Assembly: GCF_000168975.1 (NCBI RefSeq)
Contig: NZ_AAUW01000033.1
Location: 1-40,062 of the forward strand
Source of the DNA: Roseibium aggregatum IAM 12614
Lineage (GTDB): Bacteria; Pseudomonadota; Alphaproteobacteria; Rhizobiales; Stappiaceae
Length of the DNA: 40,062 nucleotides
Direction: 5' to 3'
A model generated the notes under the pieces. That model was not told where the DNA came from, did no database searches, and saw only the letters and a program-made list of their open reading frames with translations. Shown in pieces: positions 9,014 to 17,431 of the stretch. How positions within the stretch are numbered: the stretch's first letter is position 1; each line of letters begins with the position of its first letter. The position numbers were made by a program, and so were the translations under genes.

Positions 9014-10000
9014 TTACGGATTATTGTCTGCCGCGCCAGAAGCCTGCCAAACGGATACGAGCCCGTCAAGCGTAAGCCCTCGTGGAATCAGCCCCTTAGC
9101 TTCACTAACCGGCTCCAGAAGAGCCGAGCCGATGCCTTTTCCGAACTCTCGCGACACGCGTGACGAAAACGGCAGTTCTTCCAGATTATCGTTGGTGCTC
9201 CAGGTGACGACCGGAAGATCCTTCGCAACACCCTTTTCACTTACCAGCCAGTCGATTGCGGCATCTTCGCCGCCAATGGCATCGACCAGCTTTTCTGTCA
9301 GGGCATCATGGCCCGTCAGAATACGGCCATCGGCCAATTCCTTGGCTCTGGGCGGGGCCAGGGACCGGCGCTCGGCAACCAGGGAAACGAACCAGTCGTA
9401 GGAGTTGTTGACCAGCTTTTGCAGCATGGCCCGTGCCTCGGGGCTCGTCTGGGAATAGAAGTCGGGCTCCGCCTTCAGCGGGGCACTCTTGACCGCATCC
9501 ATTTCCACGCCGACCGTTTCCATCAGTTTGCTGATGTTGCCGAACTGGAACAGGACGCCGATGGAGCCGGTGATGGAATTGTATCTTGCAACGATGTGGT
9601 CGGACGCCAGGGCGATCATGTAGCCCGCAGAGGTGCCGATGGTGCGGATTTCGGCAACAACCGGCTTTTTCTCGGAAAGCTTGCGCAATGCTTCATAGAG
9701 CGCTTCGCCGCCAGTCGTGCTGCCGCCGGGGGAATTGATAGAGATCACCACACCCTTGACCGCGTCGGACTTGCCGATCTTGTCGATCATCTGCAACGTC
9801 TTGCGGCTTTCGAGGATGACGCCTTCGATCGGAATTCGCGCGATATGTGCTGTCCGCTTGGACAATTCAGAGCCGCCGGAGACATAAAGCAGCCCTCCAA
9901 TCAGGGCGGCGGCGATGACGACAAAGGTCGCGATCCGCCAGAAGGTCACTTTGCGTCTGAGGCGCCGTCTGTCCACCAGCGCGTCAACATCTACCGACAT
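9014..10000 (-). CDS. sppA: Signal peptide peptidase SppA (S49)
   Basis: 328 residues, the short Bacillus-type SppA. A basic N-terminus precedes one transmembrane anchor (about 22-42), and the peptidase lies outside the cytosol. The catalytic serine is S124 in IGTSAGY and the general-base lysine is K176 in APLKAE, separated by 52 residues as in the family. NSPGGS near residue 89 forms the oxyanion-side strand. It degrades cleaved signal peptides in the membrane. It is first in the minus-strand unit with ihfB, the LapA-domain gene and the cyclodeaminase-like gene. Confidence 0.93.
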   Translation of the reverse strand: MSVDVDALVDRRRLRRKVTFWRIATFVVIAAALIGGLLYVSGGSELSKRTAHIARIPIEGVILESRKTLQMIDKIGKSDAVKGVVISINSPGGSTTGGEALYEALRKLSEKKPVVAEIRTIGTSAGYMIALASDHIVARYNSITGSIGVLFQFGNISKLMETVGVEMDAVKSAPLKAEPDFYSQTSPEARAMLQKLVNNSYDWFVSLVAERRSLAPPRAKELADGRILTGHDALTEKLVDAIGGEDAAIDWLVSEKGVAKDLPVVTWSTNDNLEELPFSSRVSREFGKGIGSALLEPVSEAKGLIPRGLTLDGLVSVWQASGAADNNP

Positions 10001-10146
10001 GAATACGATGTCCCCGACAAGAGCTTATGAAAACCAATAACATACATAGGGTGACCGTTGTAGGAAATGCAATCGGCTTCTCTCAGTTTGGCAGCAGAAT
10101 GCGGCAGATTCTGGCAAGCCGGCGCAGTTTCACGTGTTCTTGGCCC

Positions 10147-11070
10147 TCAATCGCCCAGTGGTTGAGGCCCGGTGCGGCCATGAAACGCAGTCAGCGAGGA
10201 GCGGATCCGGCGCAGGTTTTCGCTGGTCGTCGCGGCGCGAACCTGGGCAACCGTCATCGCGATGGCGTCGACAATCACCAGATGCGCATAGCGCGAGGCG
10301 GTCGGTTTGTAGATATCCGGGTCCTCGGGAAGATCCACCAGAATGGGGATCTTGGAAATCAGCGCCAGGCGGGAGCCTTTGGGTGCAATCGCGATGGTAG
10401 TTGCACCATACCCACCGGCGATTTCAGCCGCGCTGACCAGTTCGTCCGCTTCGCCGCTGGCGGAAACGCACAGCAGCACGTCGTCGGGGCCCAGTGTCGC
10501 CGCACGCATTTGCAGAAGGTAGCTGTCATGCAGGGCAACGGTCGGGATGCCCAGCCGGAAGAACCGGCTGGCCGCTTCTCCCGCCACCATCGTCGAGCCG
10601 CCGCCGATCCCGGCGGTGAGCAACTGCCGGCATGCGGCGATCTTTTCGACAGCCCGCTCGATAACGGCCGGATCGACCTGCTGGCGCATGACGTTCGCGG
10701 TCGCATAGAGAGCCCCCAGAACGCGGTCGATCGCGGTGTCGCTGGCGACCTGCTCGGAGGTCGAGGGCGCGGAAATATATTGCAGGCTGACGGCCAGGTT
10801 CTGGGCCAGGCGCAGCTTGAATTCCCGGAAACCGTCGCAGCCGAGCGTCCGGCAAAAGCGGACCACCGTCGGCGTGCTGACGCTGCAGGCCTTCGCGAGT
10901 TCGGCGATTGTCATGTCCGATATGGCGGACAGGTGGTTCTGCACGTAGTCCGCGACCTTCTGTTCCCGTGCCGGAAACTGGCCGGCATGGTCGCGCAGCG
11001 CCGAAATGAGATCGATAGCGGCATGGCCGTTGGTATTGTCGCCGGTCGGGGTTCTGATTTTTGCCTGCAC
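10147..11070 (-). CDS. RpiR/MurR-family transcriptional regulator
   Basis: About 307 residues: an N-terminal HTH_6 domain (MTIAELAKACSVSTPTVVRF) and a C-terminal SIS sugar-isomerase fold (LLTAGIGGGSTMVAGEAAS to LVIVDAIAMTVAQ) that usually binds a phosphorylated sugar. I take GTG 11070, which has AGGGAG 8 bases upstream, over an in-frame start at 11121 that lacks one. It is transcribed away from the TRAP transporter genes, and the shared intergenic region holds two palindromes that could be its operators, so it probably controls that transporter and perhaps itself. The ligand is unknown. Confidence 0.88.
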   Translation of the reverse strand: MQAKIRTPTGDNTNGHAAIDLISALRDHAGQFPAREQKVADYVQNHLSAISDMTIAELAKACSVSTPTVVRFCRTLGCDGFREFKLRLAQNLAVSLQYISAPSTSEQVASDTAIDRVLGALYATANVMRQQVDPAVIERAVEKIAACRQLLTAGIGGGSTMVAGEAASRFFRLGIPTVALHDSYLLQMRAATLGPDDVLLCVSASGEADELVSAAEIAGGYGATTIAIAPKGSRLALISKIPILVDLPEDPDIYKPTASRYAHLVIVDAIAMTVAQVRAATTSENLRRIRSSLTAFHGRTGPQPLGD

Positions 11071-11094
11071 ACATGACTCCCTGGTTGCAGGATT

Positions 11095-11109
11095 TGTAAT
11101 TTGATTACA
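11095..11109. promoter_or_regulatory. RpiR-type operator candidate 1
   Basis: TGTAAT-TTG-ATTACA is a perfect 15-bp palindrome 25 bases upstream of the regulator's GTG. It matches the TGTAAT-NNN-ATTACA form known for HexR, another RpiR-family regulator. Confidence 0.65.
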
Positions 11110-11205
11110 CAAAGTCGTCAATCAGCACCTGATTATAGCCTTCATCGACGCAAAAATGTAATTTAAAAACAAAATAGGCTTGACGAAACGCAATATCTGC
11201 TCTGA

Positions 11206-11226
11206 AAATGTAATTAAGATACATTT
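11206..11226. promoter_or_regulatory. RpiR-type operator candidate 2
   Basis: AAATGTA-N7-TACATTT is a perfect inverted repeat that ends 13 bases before the dctQ start, in front of its Shine-Dalgarno. It contains a TGTAAT half-site; a third lone TGTAAT lies at 11157-11162. Binding here would block transcription or translation of the TRAP operon. Confidence 0.55.
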
Positions 11227-11239
11227 CGTTGGAGGGGTT

Positions 11240-11749
11240 ATGCACGAGTGGGCTGCCAGAACCAGCGCCAGGCTGAATACGGGCGTCGAGGCTGTAATTG
11301 CTATCCTGATGGCACTTCTGGTGCTTGATGTCTGGCTGGGTGTGGTGGATCGTTACTTCTTCCACTGGCAGCTACCCTGGCCGGAGATCCTGGCCCGATA
11401 TCTCATGATCTGGGCCGCCATGCTGGCAGTCTCTTCCGGCATCGCCAGGCGGGATCACATCGGTCTGACAGCCGCCATCATGCGTGTGCCGCTGCCGCTG
11501 CGCCGCATCGTTCTGGTGGCCATCGATCTCTGCGTTCTCGCGCTGTTTCTCTATGTGCTGTGGTACGGGCTCGGGTTTGCGGAGAGCGGTGCCAAGCGGC
11601 AGGCGATGATTTTCGGCATCAGTCTGCAGCCGTTCTATTCGGCAATTCCGGCCGCCGCAGCCCTGGCCTCGATACAGACTGTTCTGGCGATGATCCGGGA
11701 CAGCGGAACCCATCTCGACAATCCGCCTTTTGCGGAGGCCGCAGCATGA
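11240..11749 (+). CDS. TRAP transporter small membrane subunit (DctQ)
   Basis: 169 residues with four hydrophobic segments, the DctQ layout, including LPWPEILARYLMIWAAMLA, which matches the family's W.EE..R....W..... core. It is the small integral membrane subunit of a tripartite ATP-independent periplasmic transporter driven by a sodium gradient. ATG 11240 has GGAGGGG just upstream; the frame extends further back without a good start. Its stop overlaps the dctM start (ATGA). Confidence 0.9.
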   Translation: MHEWAARTSARLNTGVEAVIAILMALLVLDVWLGVVDRYFFHWQLPWPEILARYLMIWAAMLAVSSGIARRDHIGLTAAIMRVPLPLRRIVLVAIDLCVLALFLYVLWYGLGFAESGAKRQAMIFGISLQPFYSAIPAAAALASIQTVLAMIRDSGTHLDNPPFAEAAA

Positions 11750-13029
11750 TCGTCGCGGCTGTCTTCATCGGGTTTGTCCTGCTCGGCATGCCCATCGGCT
11801 TTGCCATCGGCGCGGCAGGCGTCATTGGCCTCATTCACATGGGTGGCGATCAGTTCCTGGCCATAGGGCCAAGCCGCATCTTCAACGGTCTCAACATCTT
11901 TCCGTTCCTGGCGATGCCGTTCTTCATCCTGGCCGGCGAGATCATGAACCAGACCGGGATCACCGACCGGCTGGTGAAGCTGGCGCAGGTTCTGGTCGGC
12001 CATTTCCGTGGCGGGCTCGCCCACACCAACATGCTGGCCTCGGTGTTCTTTGCAGGGCTGACCGGGTCGGCCACGGCGGACGCCGCTGCCTTCGGCCGCA
12101 CACTGGTGCCGGCCATGGTGAAGGAAGGCTACAGGCGCGATTACGCCTGTGCGGTCACGGCGGCCGGTTCAATCATCGGACCGACCATCCCGCCGTCCGG
12201 CCTGATGGTCGTCTATGGCTCGCTCATGGGCGTTTCCATCGGCGGGCTTTTCGCGGCAGGCATCCTGCCGGGCCTTGTCATCTGCGGTGTCTGCATGGTC
12301 GTCATTGCGCTGGGGGCCGCCCGCAACAGCCTGCCCAAGGCGGAGCGCCGGGCAAACCTGAAGGAAATCGGGCAGGTCTTCGTTTCCTCGATCACCGCCC
12401 TCTTGATGCCGGTGATCATCCTGGGAGGAATCCTTGGCGGTGTCGTCACACCGACGGAGGCGGCCTCCATCGCGGTTGCCTATGCACTCTTCATCGGCGC
12501 ATTCGTCTACCGGACGCTTACGTTGCCTGCGCTCTACCAGATGCTTGTGCGCACGGCGCGCATCACCGGCGTGATCTTCGTCATCATCGCCTTTGCCGGC
12601 ATTCTCGGCTGGTGGATGAGCTTTGAGAAGATCCCGCAGATGCTGGCCGAGACCATCCTGGGTCTCGCCGACAACCGTTATGCAGTGATTGCCATCATCA
12701 TCGGGCTTTTGCTGATTGTCGGCATGGTCATGGATATCACCGCCATCCTGATCATCCTGGCGCCGGTTCTTGTGCCGCTCACCGCCCAGGTCGGCCTGGA
12801 GCCGATCCATGCGGGGATCATCTTCGTTCTGGCACTCAACATTTCGCTGATGACGCCGCCCGTCGGCGCGTGCCTGTTCGTTCTCTCATCGGTCACCGGT
12901 GAGAAGCTGGAACGGATTGCCATCAAGCTGGGGCCGTTCCTGGTCGCCGAGGTGGCTGTGCTGTTCCTGTTCGCCTTCTGGGAAAGCGCGGCGATGTTGC
13001 TGCCGCGTGCTCTCGGGTTTGCCCAATAA
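11746..13029 (+). CDS. TRAP transporter large permease (DctM)
   Basis: 427 residues, about twelve transmembrane helices. Family blocks include LGMPIGFAIGAAG at the N-terminus, GLTGSATADAAAFG and IIGPTIPPSGLMVVYG in the middle, and SLMTPPVGACLFV near the C-terminus. It forms the transport channel, working with DctQ and the binding protein encoded immediately downstream. The start at 11746 is set by the ATGA overlap with dctQ. Confidence 0.95.
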   Translation: MIVAAVFIGFVLLGMPIGFAIGAAGVIGLIHMGGDQFLAIGPSRIFNGLNIFPFLAMPFFILAGEIMNQTGITDRLVKLAQVLVGHFRGGLAHTNMLASVFFAGLTGSATADAAAFGRTLVPAMVKEGYRRDYACAVTAAGSIIGPTIPPSGLMVVYGSLMGVSIGGLFAAGILPGLVICGVCMVVIALGAARNSLPKAERRANLKEIGQVFVSSITALLMPVIILGGILGGVVTPTEAASIAVAYALFIGAFVYRTLTLPALYQMLVRTARITGVIFVIIAFAGILGWWMSFEKIPQMLAETILGLADNRYAVIAIIIGLLLIVGMVMDITAILIILAPVLVPLTAQVGLEPIHAGIIFVLALNISLMTPPVGACLFVLSSVTGEKLERIAIKLGPFLVAEVAVLFLFAFWESAAMLLPRALGFAQ

Positions 13030-13063
13030 CAAAAAACACCCTGACAGAGGAATGGAGAAAATC

Positions 13064-14110
13064 ATGAAGACGTTTGCAAAAGGGCTTGCGGTCGGGTTGA
13101 CCGCGGCACTCATGGCCGGCAGCGCGCTGGCAGATGGAAAGGTGCTGAAATTCGGCCACGACAACAAGACAGATCCGTTCGAAAACCCGGCTCACGCCTG
13201 CACGGCGGTGTTCTCCAACATCGTCAATGCAGACACGAACGGTGCCGTCGAAGTGGAGGTCTTCGGCTCCAACCAGCTCGGCTCGGCAGCCGAACACGTG
13301 CAGCATGTGCGCGACGGCATCATCCAGGCAACGCTGACGTCCACCGGCGCGCTGGCCTGCTACTATCCACGCATCGACGTCTTGAACCTGCCGTTCGCCT
13401 TCGCCGACAACGCTGCCACTTACGAGGTGTTCGACGGTGACTTCGGCAAGGCGCTGGCGGCCGATATCGAGGAAGCCCTCGGCGATGTCGTCGTGCTCGG
13501 CTTCCCGGACACGGGCGGCTTCTTCGCCGTCACCAATTCCAAGCATCCGATTGCGTCGCTGGACGATTTCGACGGTATCCGCATCCGCACCATGACGCTG
13601 CCGTCCCACCAGACCATCATCCAGGCGCTTGGCGCGCAGGCCTATCCACTGTCCTGGGGCGAGGTCTATTCCGGCCTGCAGACGGGCGTCATCGACGGGC
13701 AGATGAACCCGGTGCCGATCATTTCCTTCGCGAACTTCTCCGAGGTTCAGAAGTACATGACGCTGACCAACCACCTGTTTTCGCCCTATACGTTCATGGT
13801 CAACCGCGACTTCTTCGAGGGTTTGACCGAAGAACAGCAGAAGACCCTGCGCTATGCGGCGGAAAGCTGCGTTACCGCCAGCCGCGGCCTGTCGCGCATC
13901 ATCGAGGCGTCCGACAGAGGTTTGGCCGGCCTGATGGACAAGATGGAAGTGACGGCTCTGACCGCCGACCAGCGCGCTTCCATGGCGGCAGCGGCTCAGC
14001 CGGCGTTTGAAAATCACGTTGCCGAAAATCTCGATCCGAAAGCCAACGAATTGCTCGGGCTCTTCAAGGCCGAGGTCCAGAAAGCCAACGACAGCGTTTA
14101 TATGGACTGA
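13064..14110 (+). CDS. TRAP transporter solute-binding protein (DctP)
   Basis: 348 residues with a signal peptide of about 23 residues (cleavage after SALA). It has the DctP fold signatures: an N-terminal LKFGHDN strand, SNQLGSAAEHVQHVRDG, and GIRIRTM, whose arginine normally contacts the ligand carboxylate, followed by PLSWGEVYSGLQTGVIDGQMN. It captures an organic acid in the periplasm for DctQM. The ligand cannot be read from the sequence; an RpiR regulator next door hints at a sugar-derived acid. I prefer ATG 13064 (GGAGAAA upstream) to ATG 13052. Confidence 0.93.
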   Translation: MKTFAKGLAVGLTAALMAGSALADGKVLKFGHDNKTDPFENPAHACTAVFSNIVNADTNGAVEVEVFGSNQLGSAAEHVQHVRDGIIQATLTSTGALACYYPRIDVLNLPFAFADNAATYEVFDGDFGKALAADIEEALGDVVVLGFPDTGGFFAVTNSKHPIASLDDFDGIRIRTMTLPSHQTIIQALGAQAYPLSWGEVYSGLQTGVIDGQMNPVPIISFANFSEVQKYMTLTNHLFSPYTFMVNRDFFEGLTEEQQKTLRYAAESCVTASRGLSRIIEASDRGLAGLMDKMEVTALTADQRASMAAAAQPAFENHVAENLDPKANELLGLFKAEVQKANDSVYMD

Positions 14111-14127
14111 GGCTGGTCCTGAAATTT

Positions 14128-14194
14128 CCGCACGACGGCTTGCAGCGTCGTCGTGCGGCTACAAAGAAGCCCCGCGGGAAGCCGCGGGGCTTTT
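14128..14194 (+). terminator. Tandem hairpins ending the TRAP operon
   Basis: A first perfect 10-bp stem (CCGCACGACG / CGTCGTGCGG, 14128-14158) is followed by a second 11-bp stem (AAGCCCCGCGG / CCGCGGGGCTT, 14167-14192) with a 4-base loop and a TTTT run. The second is a standard Rho-independent terminator. Confidence 0.88.
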
Positions 14195-14254
14195 GTTCGT
14201 TTGAGCATGCAGAGGCAGGGATGACAAGTCATCTCCACCCGCACGCGCGGCGTA

Positions 14255-14683
14255 TTAGTTGATGGCCGTCAACTGGATTTCGAACGTCAGTGCCTGGCCG
14301 GCCAGCGGGTGGTTGGCGTCCAGAACGACTTCGTTTTCGGAAATCTCCACGACCGTCACGGTCATCATCTGGCCGTTCTCTGTCTGCGCCTGAAGCTGCA
14401 GGCCGACTTCCAGCGGGATGTTGGCCGGAATGTTGGTCCTCGGAACCGCCTGGCGTGCCCCCGGATTGTGGGCGCCATAGGCGTTGTCCGGTTCGATGCG
14501 GACCGTCTTCTCGTCGCCAACCTTCATGCCCGGAATAGCCTGGTCGAGACCCGGGATGATCTGGCCGGACCCGACGGTGAATTCCAGCGGGTCGCGCCCC
14601 TCGGAACTGTCGAAGACGGAACCGTCGTCCAGTGTGCCTTTATAGTGAAGACGAACCGTGTCGCCGCTTTTGGCTTCGGTCAT
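14255..14683 (-). CDS. FKBP-type peptidyl-prolyl isomerase (SlyD-like)
   Basis: 142 residues. FKBP half-domains flank an inserted IF domain, as in SlyD: VRLHYKGTLDDGSVFDSSEG and GLDQAIPGMKVGDEKTVRIE form the FKBP core, and the insertion spans about residues 70-125 (PRTNIPANIPLEVG). There is no signal peptide and no His-rich nickel-binding tail as in E. coli SlyD. It catalyses proline isomerisation during protein folding. It has no clear functional link to its neighbours. Confidence 0.92.
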   Translation of the reverse strand: MTEAKSGDTVRLHYKGTLDDGSVFDSSEGRDPLEFTVGSGQIIPGLDQAIPGMKVGDEKTVRIEPDNAYGAHNPGARQAVPRTNIPANIPLEVGLQLQAQTENGQMMTVTVVEISENEVVLDANHPLAGQALTFEIQLTAIN

Positions 14684-14846
14684 GGTGCGTATCGCAATTC
14701 TGTCTGTTAGGTGAGTTTTGAGGCCGCGTTGCTTTGGCGGGTGCTCGTCGTGTCCCCAAGCCTAAAGGACGGGCTGCAAAAGTAAAGTCTGACGGTTCGT
14801 TCGCTTCTGGATAGTCTTGCGTACAAATCATGCCGGAATTGATGTG

Positions 14847-14890
14847 ACCACGGCACCGGCCGCGTTAAACGATGGGCCTGGTGCCGTGGT
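14847..14890 (-). terminator. Hairpin downstream of the 2OG oxygenase
   Basis: A perfect 11-bp stem ACCACGGCACC / GGTGCCGTGGT with a 22-base loop, 29 bases after the minus-strand oxygenase stop. No T-run follows on the minus strand, so it may stabilise the 3' end rather than terminate on its own. Confidence 0.4.
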
Positions 14891-14918
14891 TCTACTTCGC
14901 TAGAGGTTGAAGCTGCGC

Positions 14919-15917
14919 TTATTTCTTGCCGAAATTCGCGCCGAGCCGCATCTGAATGTAGTCATGGGCGGTCATCGGTTCATATTTGCCTTCCGGACCG
15001 GCAAGTACGGTGTCCATGTTGGCCTGGGCGAAATAGGCCATCGAATAGCGGGGGCCGAGATATTCGTCTGGCTTGGGCATGCGCACCCGGTGCAGGTTGG
15101 ACAGCAGCTTGTCGTCCGACCAGCGCATCAGCATGTCGCCGATGTTGCAGGTGATCACGCCTTCCAGCGGCGGCACGTCGGTCCAGGCAATCGCCCGGCC
15201 CTGGCTGTCCTTGCCCGGGCAGAGCTGAAGCCCGCCCTGTCCAGCCTTCTGGTGCAGCAAGGTCAGGCAGTCGAAATCGGTATGGGCACCGGCCCGCCAG
15301 AACTTGAAGTCCTCGGGCTTGGCATCTTCCATGCCCAGATAGTGGATCAGCCGCAGGGTCGACTGGTATTCCGGCGTCAGCGGATCGTGGCCTTCTGTAA
15401 AGAAATCCGGCGGAAACTTCAGCTTGTCCGCAAAGCAGGACAGCACCTTCATGGCCAGCGCCCAGTTGTGTCGCTCGAATGCCAGCATGGTCGCCTTGAA
15501 GCCGGAAAGCTCTTCACCCGTCGGCCAGAGGCCATCCATGCGCGGCAGCGTGATCTGGTAGCTTTCCTTCTGATCGGCCGTGCCGGTGGAAGGGCGAACC
15601 TGCGCCTTGAACTCCCAGCCGGCGTTGGTGCCGGGCCGGAGGGGATATTTTTCCTTTGTTTCTGCCGGCAGATCAAAAAAGCCGGCGGACAGCCGGAAGG
15701 CTTCGTCGATCAGTTCCTGCGGAATGCCGTGGTTGCTGAGCTGAAAAAAGCCGATGTCCGTTGCCGCGGCCCACAGATCCTCGGTGATCTCGGCCTTGCG
15801 GGAAAAGAAGTCCGACATGTCAATCTGTGGAATCGCACGGTCGACTGTCTCGCCGACGCCACCAAAGCCTTTTTCCTTTTCCAGTTCCACGAGCCCATAG
15901 GATGCAGAGGTGCTCAT
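14919..15917 (-). CDS. 2-oxoglutarate/Fe(II) oxygenase, isopenicillin N synthase-like
   Basis: 332 residues. The N-terminal DIOX_N domain (QIDMSDFF..., GFFQLSNHGIP) is followed by the 2OG-Fe(II) core with the metal triad HTD (in GAHTDFDCLTLLHQ) and a distal H in NLHRVRMP, then the RxS 2-oxoglutarate pair (PRYSMAYF). It should hydroxylate or desaturate a small molecule using O2 and 2-oxoglutarate. I take ATG 15917 (AAGGAG 8 bases upstream) rather than an ATG 12 codons earlier. It follows the deaminase of the ABC operon by 110 bases and has its own leader motif, so it is probably part of the same catabolic module. The substrate is unknown. Confidence 0.88.
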   Translation of the reverse strand: MSTSASYGLVELEKEKGFGGVGETVDRAIPQIDMSDFFSRKAEITEDLWAAATDIGFFQLSNHGIPQELIDEAFRLSAGFFDLPAETKEKYPLRPGTNAGWEFKAQVRPSTGTADQKESYQITLPRMDGLWPTGEELSGFKATMLAFERHNWALAMKVLSCFADKLKFPPDFFTEGHDPLTPEYQSTLRLIHYLGMEDAKPEDFKFWRAGAHTDFDCLTLLHQKAGQGGLQLCPGKDSQGRAIAWTDVPPLEGVITCNIGDMLMRWSDDKLLSNLHRVRMPKPDEYLGPRYSMAYFAQANMDTVLAGPEGKYEPMTAHDYIQMRLGANFGKK

Positions 15918-15975
15918 ATTTCCGTTCTCCTTGAGAAAGAGGTCCGGGAGCAATGACCCGTGCCGAACGGCACTG

Positions 15976-15992
15976 ACAGCTTCTACTCCACA
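15976..15992 (-). promoter_or_regulatory. Shared leader motif, copy 1 (2OG oxygenase)
   Basis: Read on the minus strand, TGTGGAGTAGAAGCTGT lies 59 bases upstream of the oxygenase start. It matches 15 of 17 bases with a motif upstream of the ABC-transporter operon (20230-20246). A TAAT precedes it directly, so it may be the start-site region of a co-regulated promoter. Confidence 0.45.
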
Positions 15993-16027
15993 TTAGAATG
16001 CGCCTGCCAAGGGCAGGCGATGTGCCA

Positions 16028-17431
16028 TCAGGCCAGGGCGGCGCGGGCCCGGTTCGGCGCCAGCATGTCCTTTCTGCGTTCCATGAGTTGCCGGGTAACA
16101 CGCCTTGCGTCCGCGCCAAGCCCGGCCAGATCCAGTCCGGGGATGGAACCGTCCCGGACGATCTGTCGACCGCCGACGAAGCTGTGGCGCAGGCTTGCGG
16201 CGCCTGTCAGCACCGGAGCAAGGGCCGGATCGTGCAGGCCCATGTTGCGGGGGGACGAAATGTCGAAAATGGCAATGTCGGCGGTCATGCCGGGTTGCAG
16301 CACGCCGGCCTCCTCAAAGCCGAGCACTTTGGCACCGCCTTCGGTTGCCCAGTTCAGCAGGGTTTCGGCGCGCACCGCTTGCACGCCCTTGGTGGCGCGG
16401 TGCAGGGAAAAGGCGCTGTAAAGCGCAGCGCCCATGTCGGCTGCCTCGTTCGCACCTGCGCCATCAACGGCGAGGGATATATGGCCACCTGCCTGATAAA
16501 GGCAGTCGGCCGGCGCAATGCCCGAGCCCAGCCTGGCATTTGCCTGCGGGCAATGCGCCATGCCTGTGCCGGTTTCCGCAAGAAGGCGCACCTCGTCCGG
16601 ATCGCATTCCACCAGATGGGCGAACCAGACGTCCGGTCCGAGCCACTCCTGCTCCGCAAGCCAATGAACCGGACGCTTGCCGTATTTCGCCAGGGTGAAG
16701 TCGACGTAGGTCCGGTTTTCCGAGAGATGCGAATGCAGGCGCAGGCCCTTGCTGCGGGCAAAGCGGGCGATATCCGGAAGGTCTCCGGCCTCGAGATTGA
16801 ATGTCGGTGTGGTCGGTGCGACGGCAACCCGCCTGCTTGAGGTGGGAGACGGGTCATGCCAGCGGCTCGCCGTCTGCTCGATGCTTGCCAGAAAGGCGTC
16901 CAGTGTCTCGCTGGGGGAAGGCGGCAGGCTTGGGTCGGGAAACGACCGGCCCTTCGTGCCACCGCCGCGGGCCAGCACGAACCGGATGCCGAGGGCTTCG
17001 GCTTCTTCAAAAAGCACGTTCGCCGGGTCGTAGTCGTAGCGGTCCGAAAAGACGTAGTGATGATCACAGACTGTCGTCGTACCCGTCAGAAGCAGTTCCG
17101 CCAGCCCGATCCGGGCCGATATCCGCAGCGTTTCCTCGTCGATCAGCGGCCAGTAGCTGTAGGGAACATTCATGAGCCAGTCGTCAAGCGGCGCATTCAT
17201 GCCTTCCGGCACGGCCTTGAGGACAGACTGGAACAGGTGATGATGGGTGTTCACCAGACCAGGCGTAACCACGCATCCGCTCGCGTCGACGATCCTTTCG
17301 CCTTCCTGAGGCTGAAGGTCGCCGATGTCTGTTATCCGGCCGTCTTGAACCCGGATTGCACCGCTGAGGCGGTCGCCCTCCCGGTTACCGGTCAGGCCAT
17401 AATCAATGTTGGTGATCAGGAAGCTGGTCAT
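16028..17431 (-). CDS. Amidohydrolase, 8-oxoguanine deaminase-like
   Basis: 467 residues of the amidohydrolase superfamily (AtzA/TrzN/8-oxoguanine deaminase branch). The metal-binding H-x-H lies in PGLVNTHHHLFQ (H63-H65), followed by TTTVCDHHYVF, LHSHLSEN (metal His plus catalytic Glu), HLVE and the conserved aspartate in LAVDGAGANEA. Many residues around these motifs recall Pseudomonas 8-oxoguanine deaminase (e.g. CDHHYVF, GxGMAHCPQANARLGSG). It probably deaminates a purine-like or triazine-like ring in the cytosol. Its ATG overlaps the permease stop (ATGA), tying it to the ABC transporter. Confidence 0.85.
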   Translation of the reverse strand: MTSFLITNIDYGLTGNREGDRLSGAIRVQDGRITDIGDLQPQEGERIVDASGCVVTPGLVNTHHHLFQSVLKAVPEGMNAPLDDWLMNVPYSYWPLIDEETLRISARIGLAELLLTGTTTVCDHHYVFSDRYDYDPANVLFEEAEALGIRFVLARGGGTKGRSFPDPSLPPSPSETLDAFLASIEQTASRWHDPSPTSSRRVAVAPTTPTFNLEAGDLPDIARFARSKGLRLHSHLSENRTYVDFTLAKYGKRPVHWLAEQEWLGPDVWFAHLVECDPDEVRLLAETGTGMAHCPQANARLGSGIAPADCLYQAGGHISLAVDGAGANEAADMGAALYSAFSLHRATKGVQAVRAETLLNWATEGGAKVLGFEEAGVLQPGMTADIAIFDISSPRNMGLHDPALAPVLTGAASLRHSFVGGRQIVRDGSIPGLDLAGLGADARRVTRQLMERRKDMLAPNRARAALA

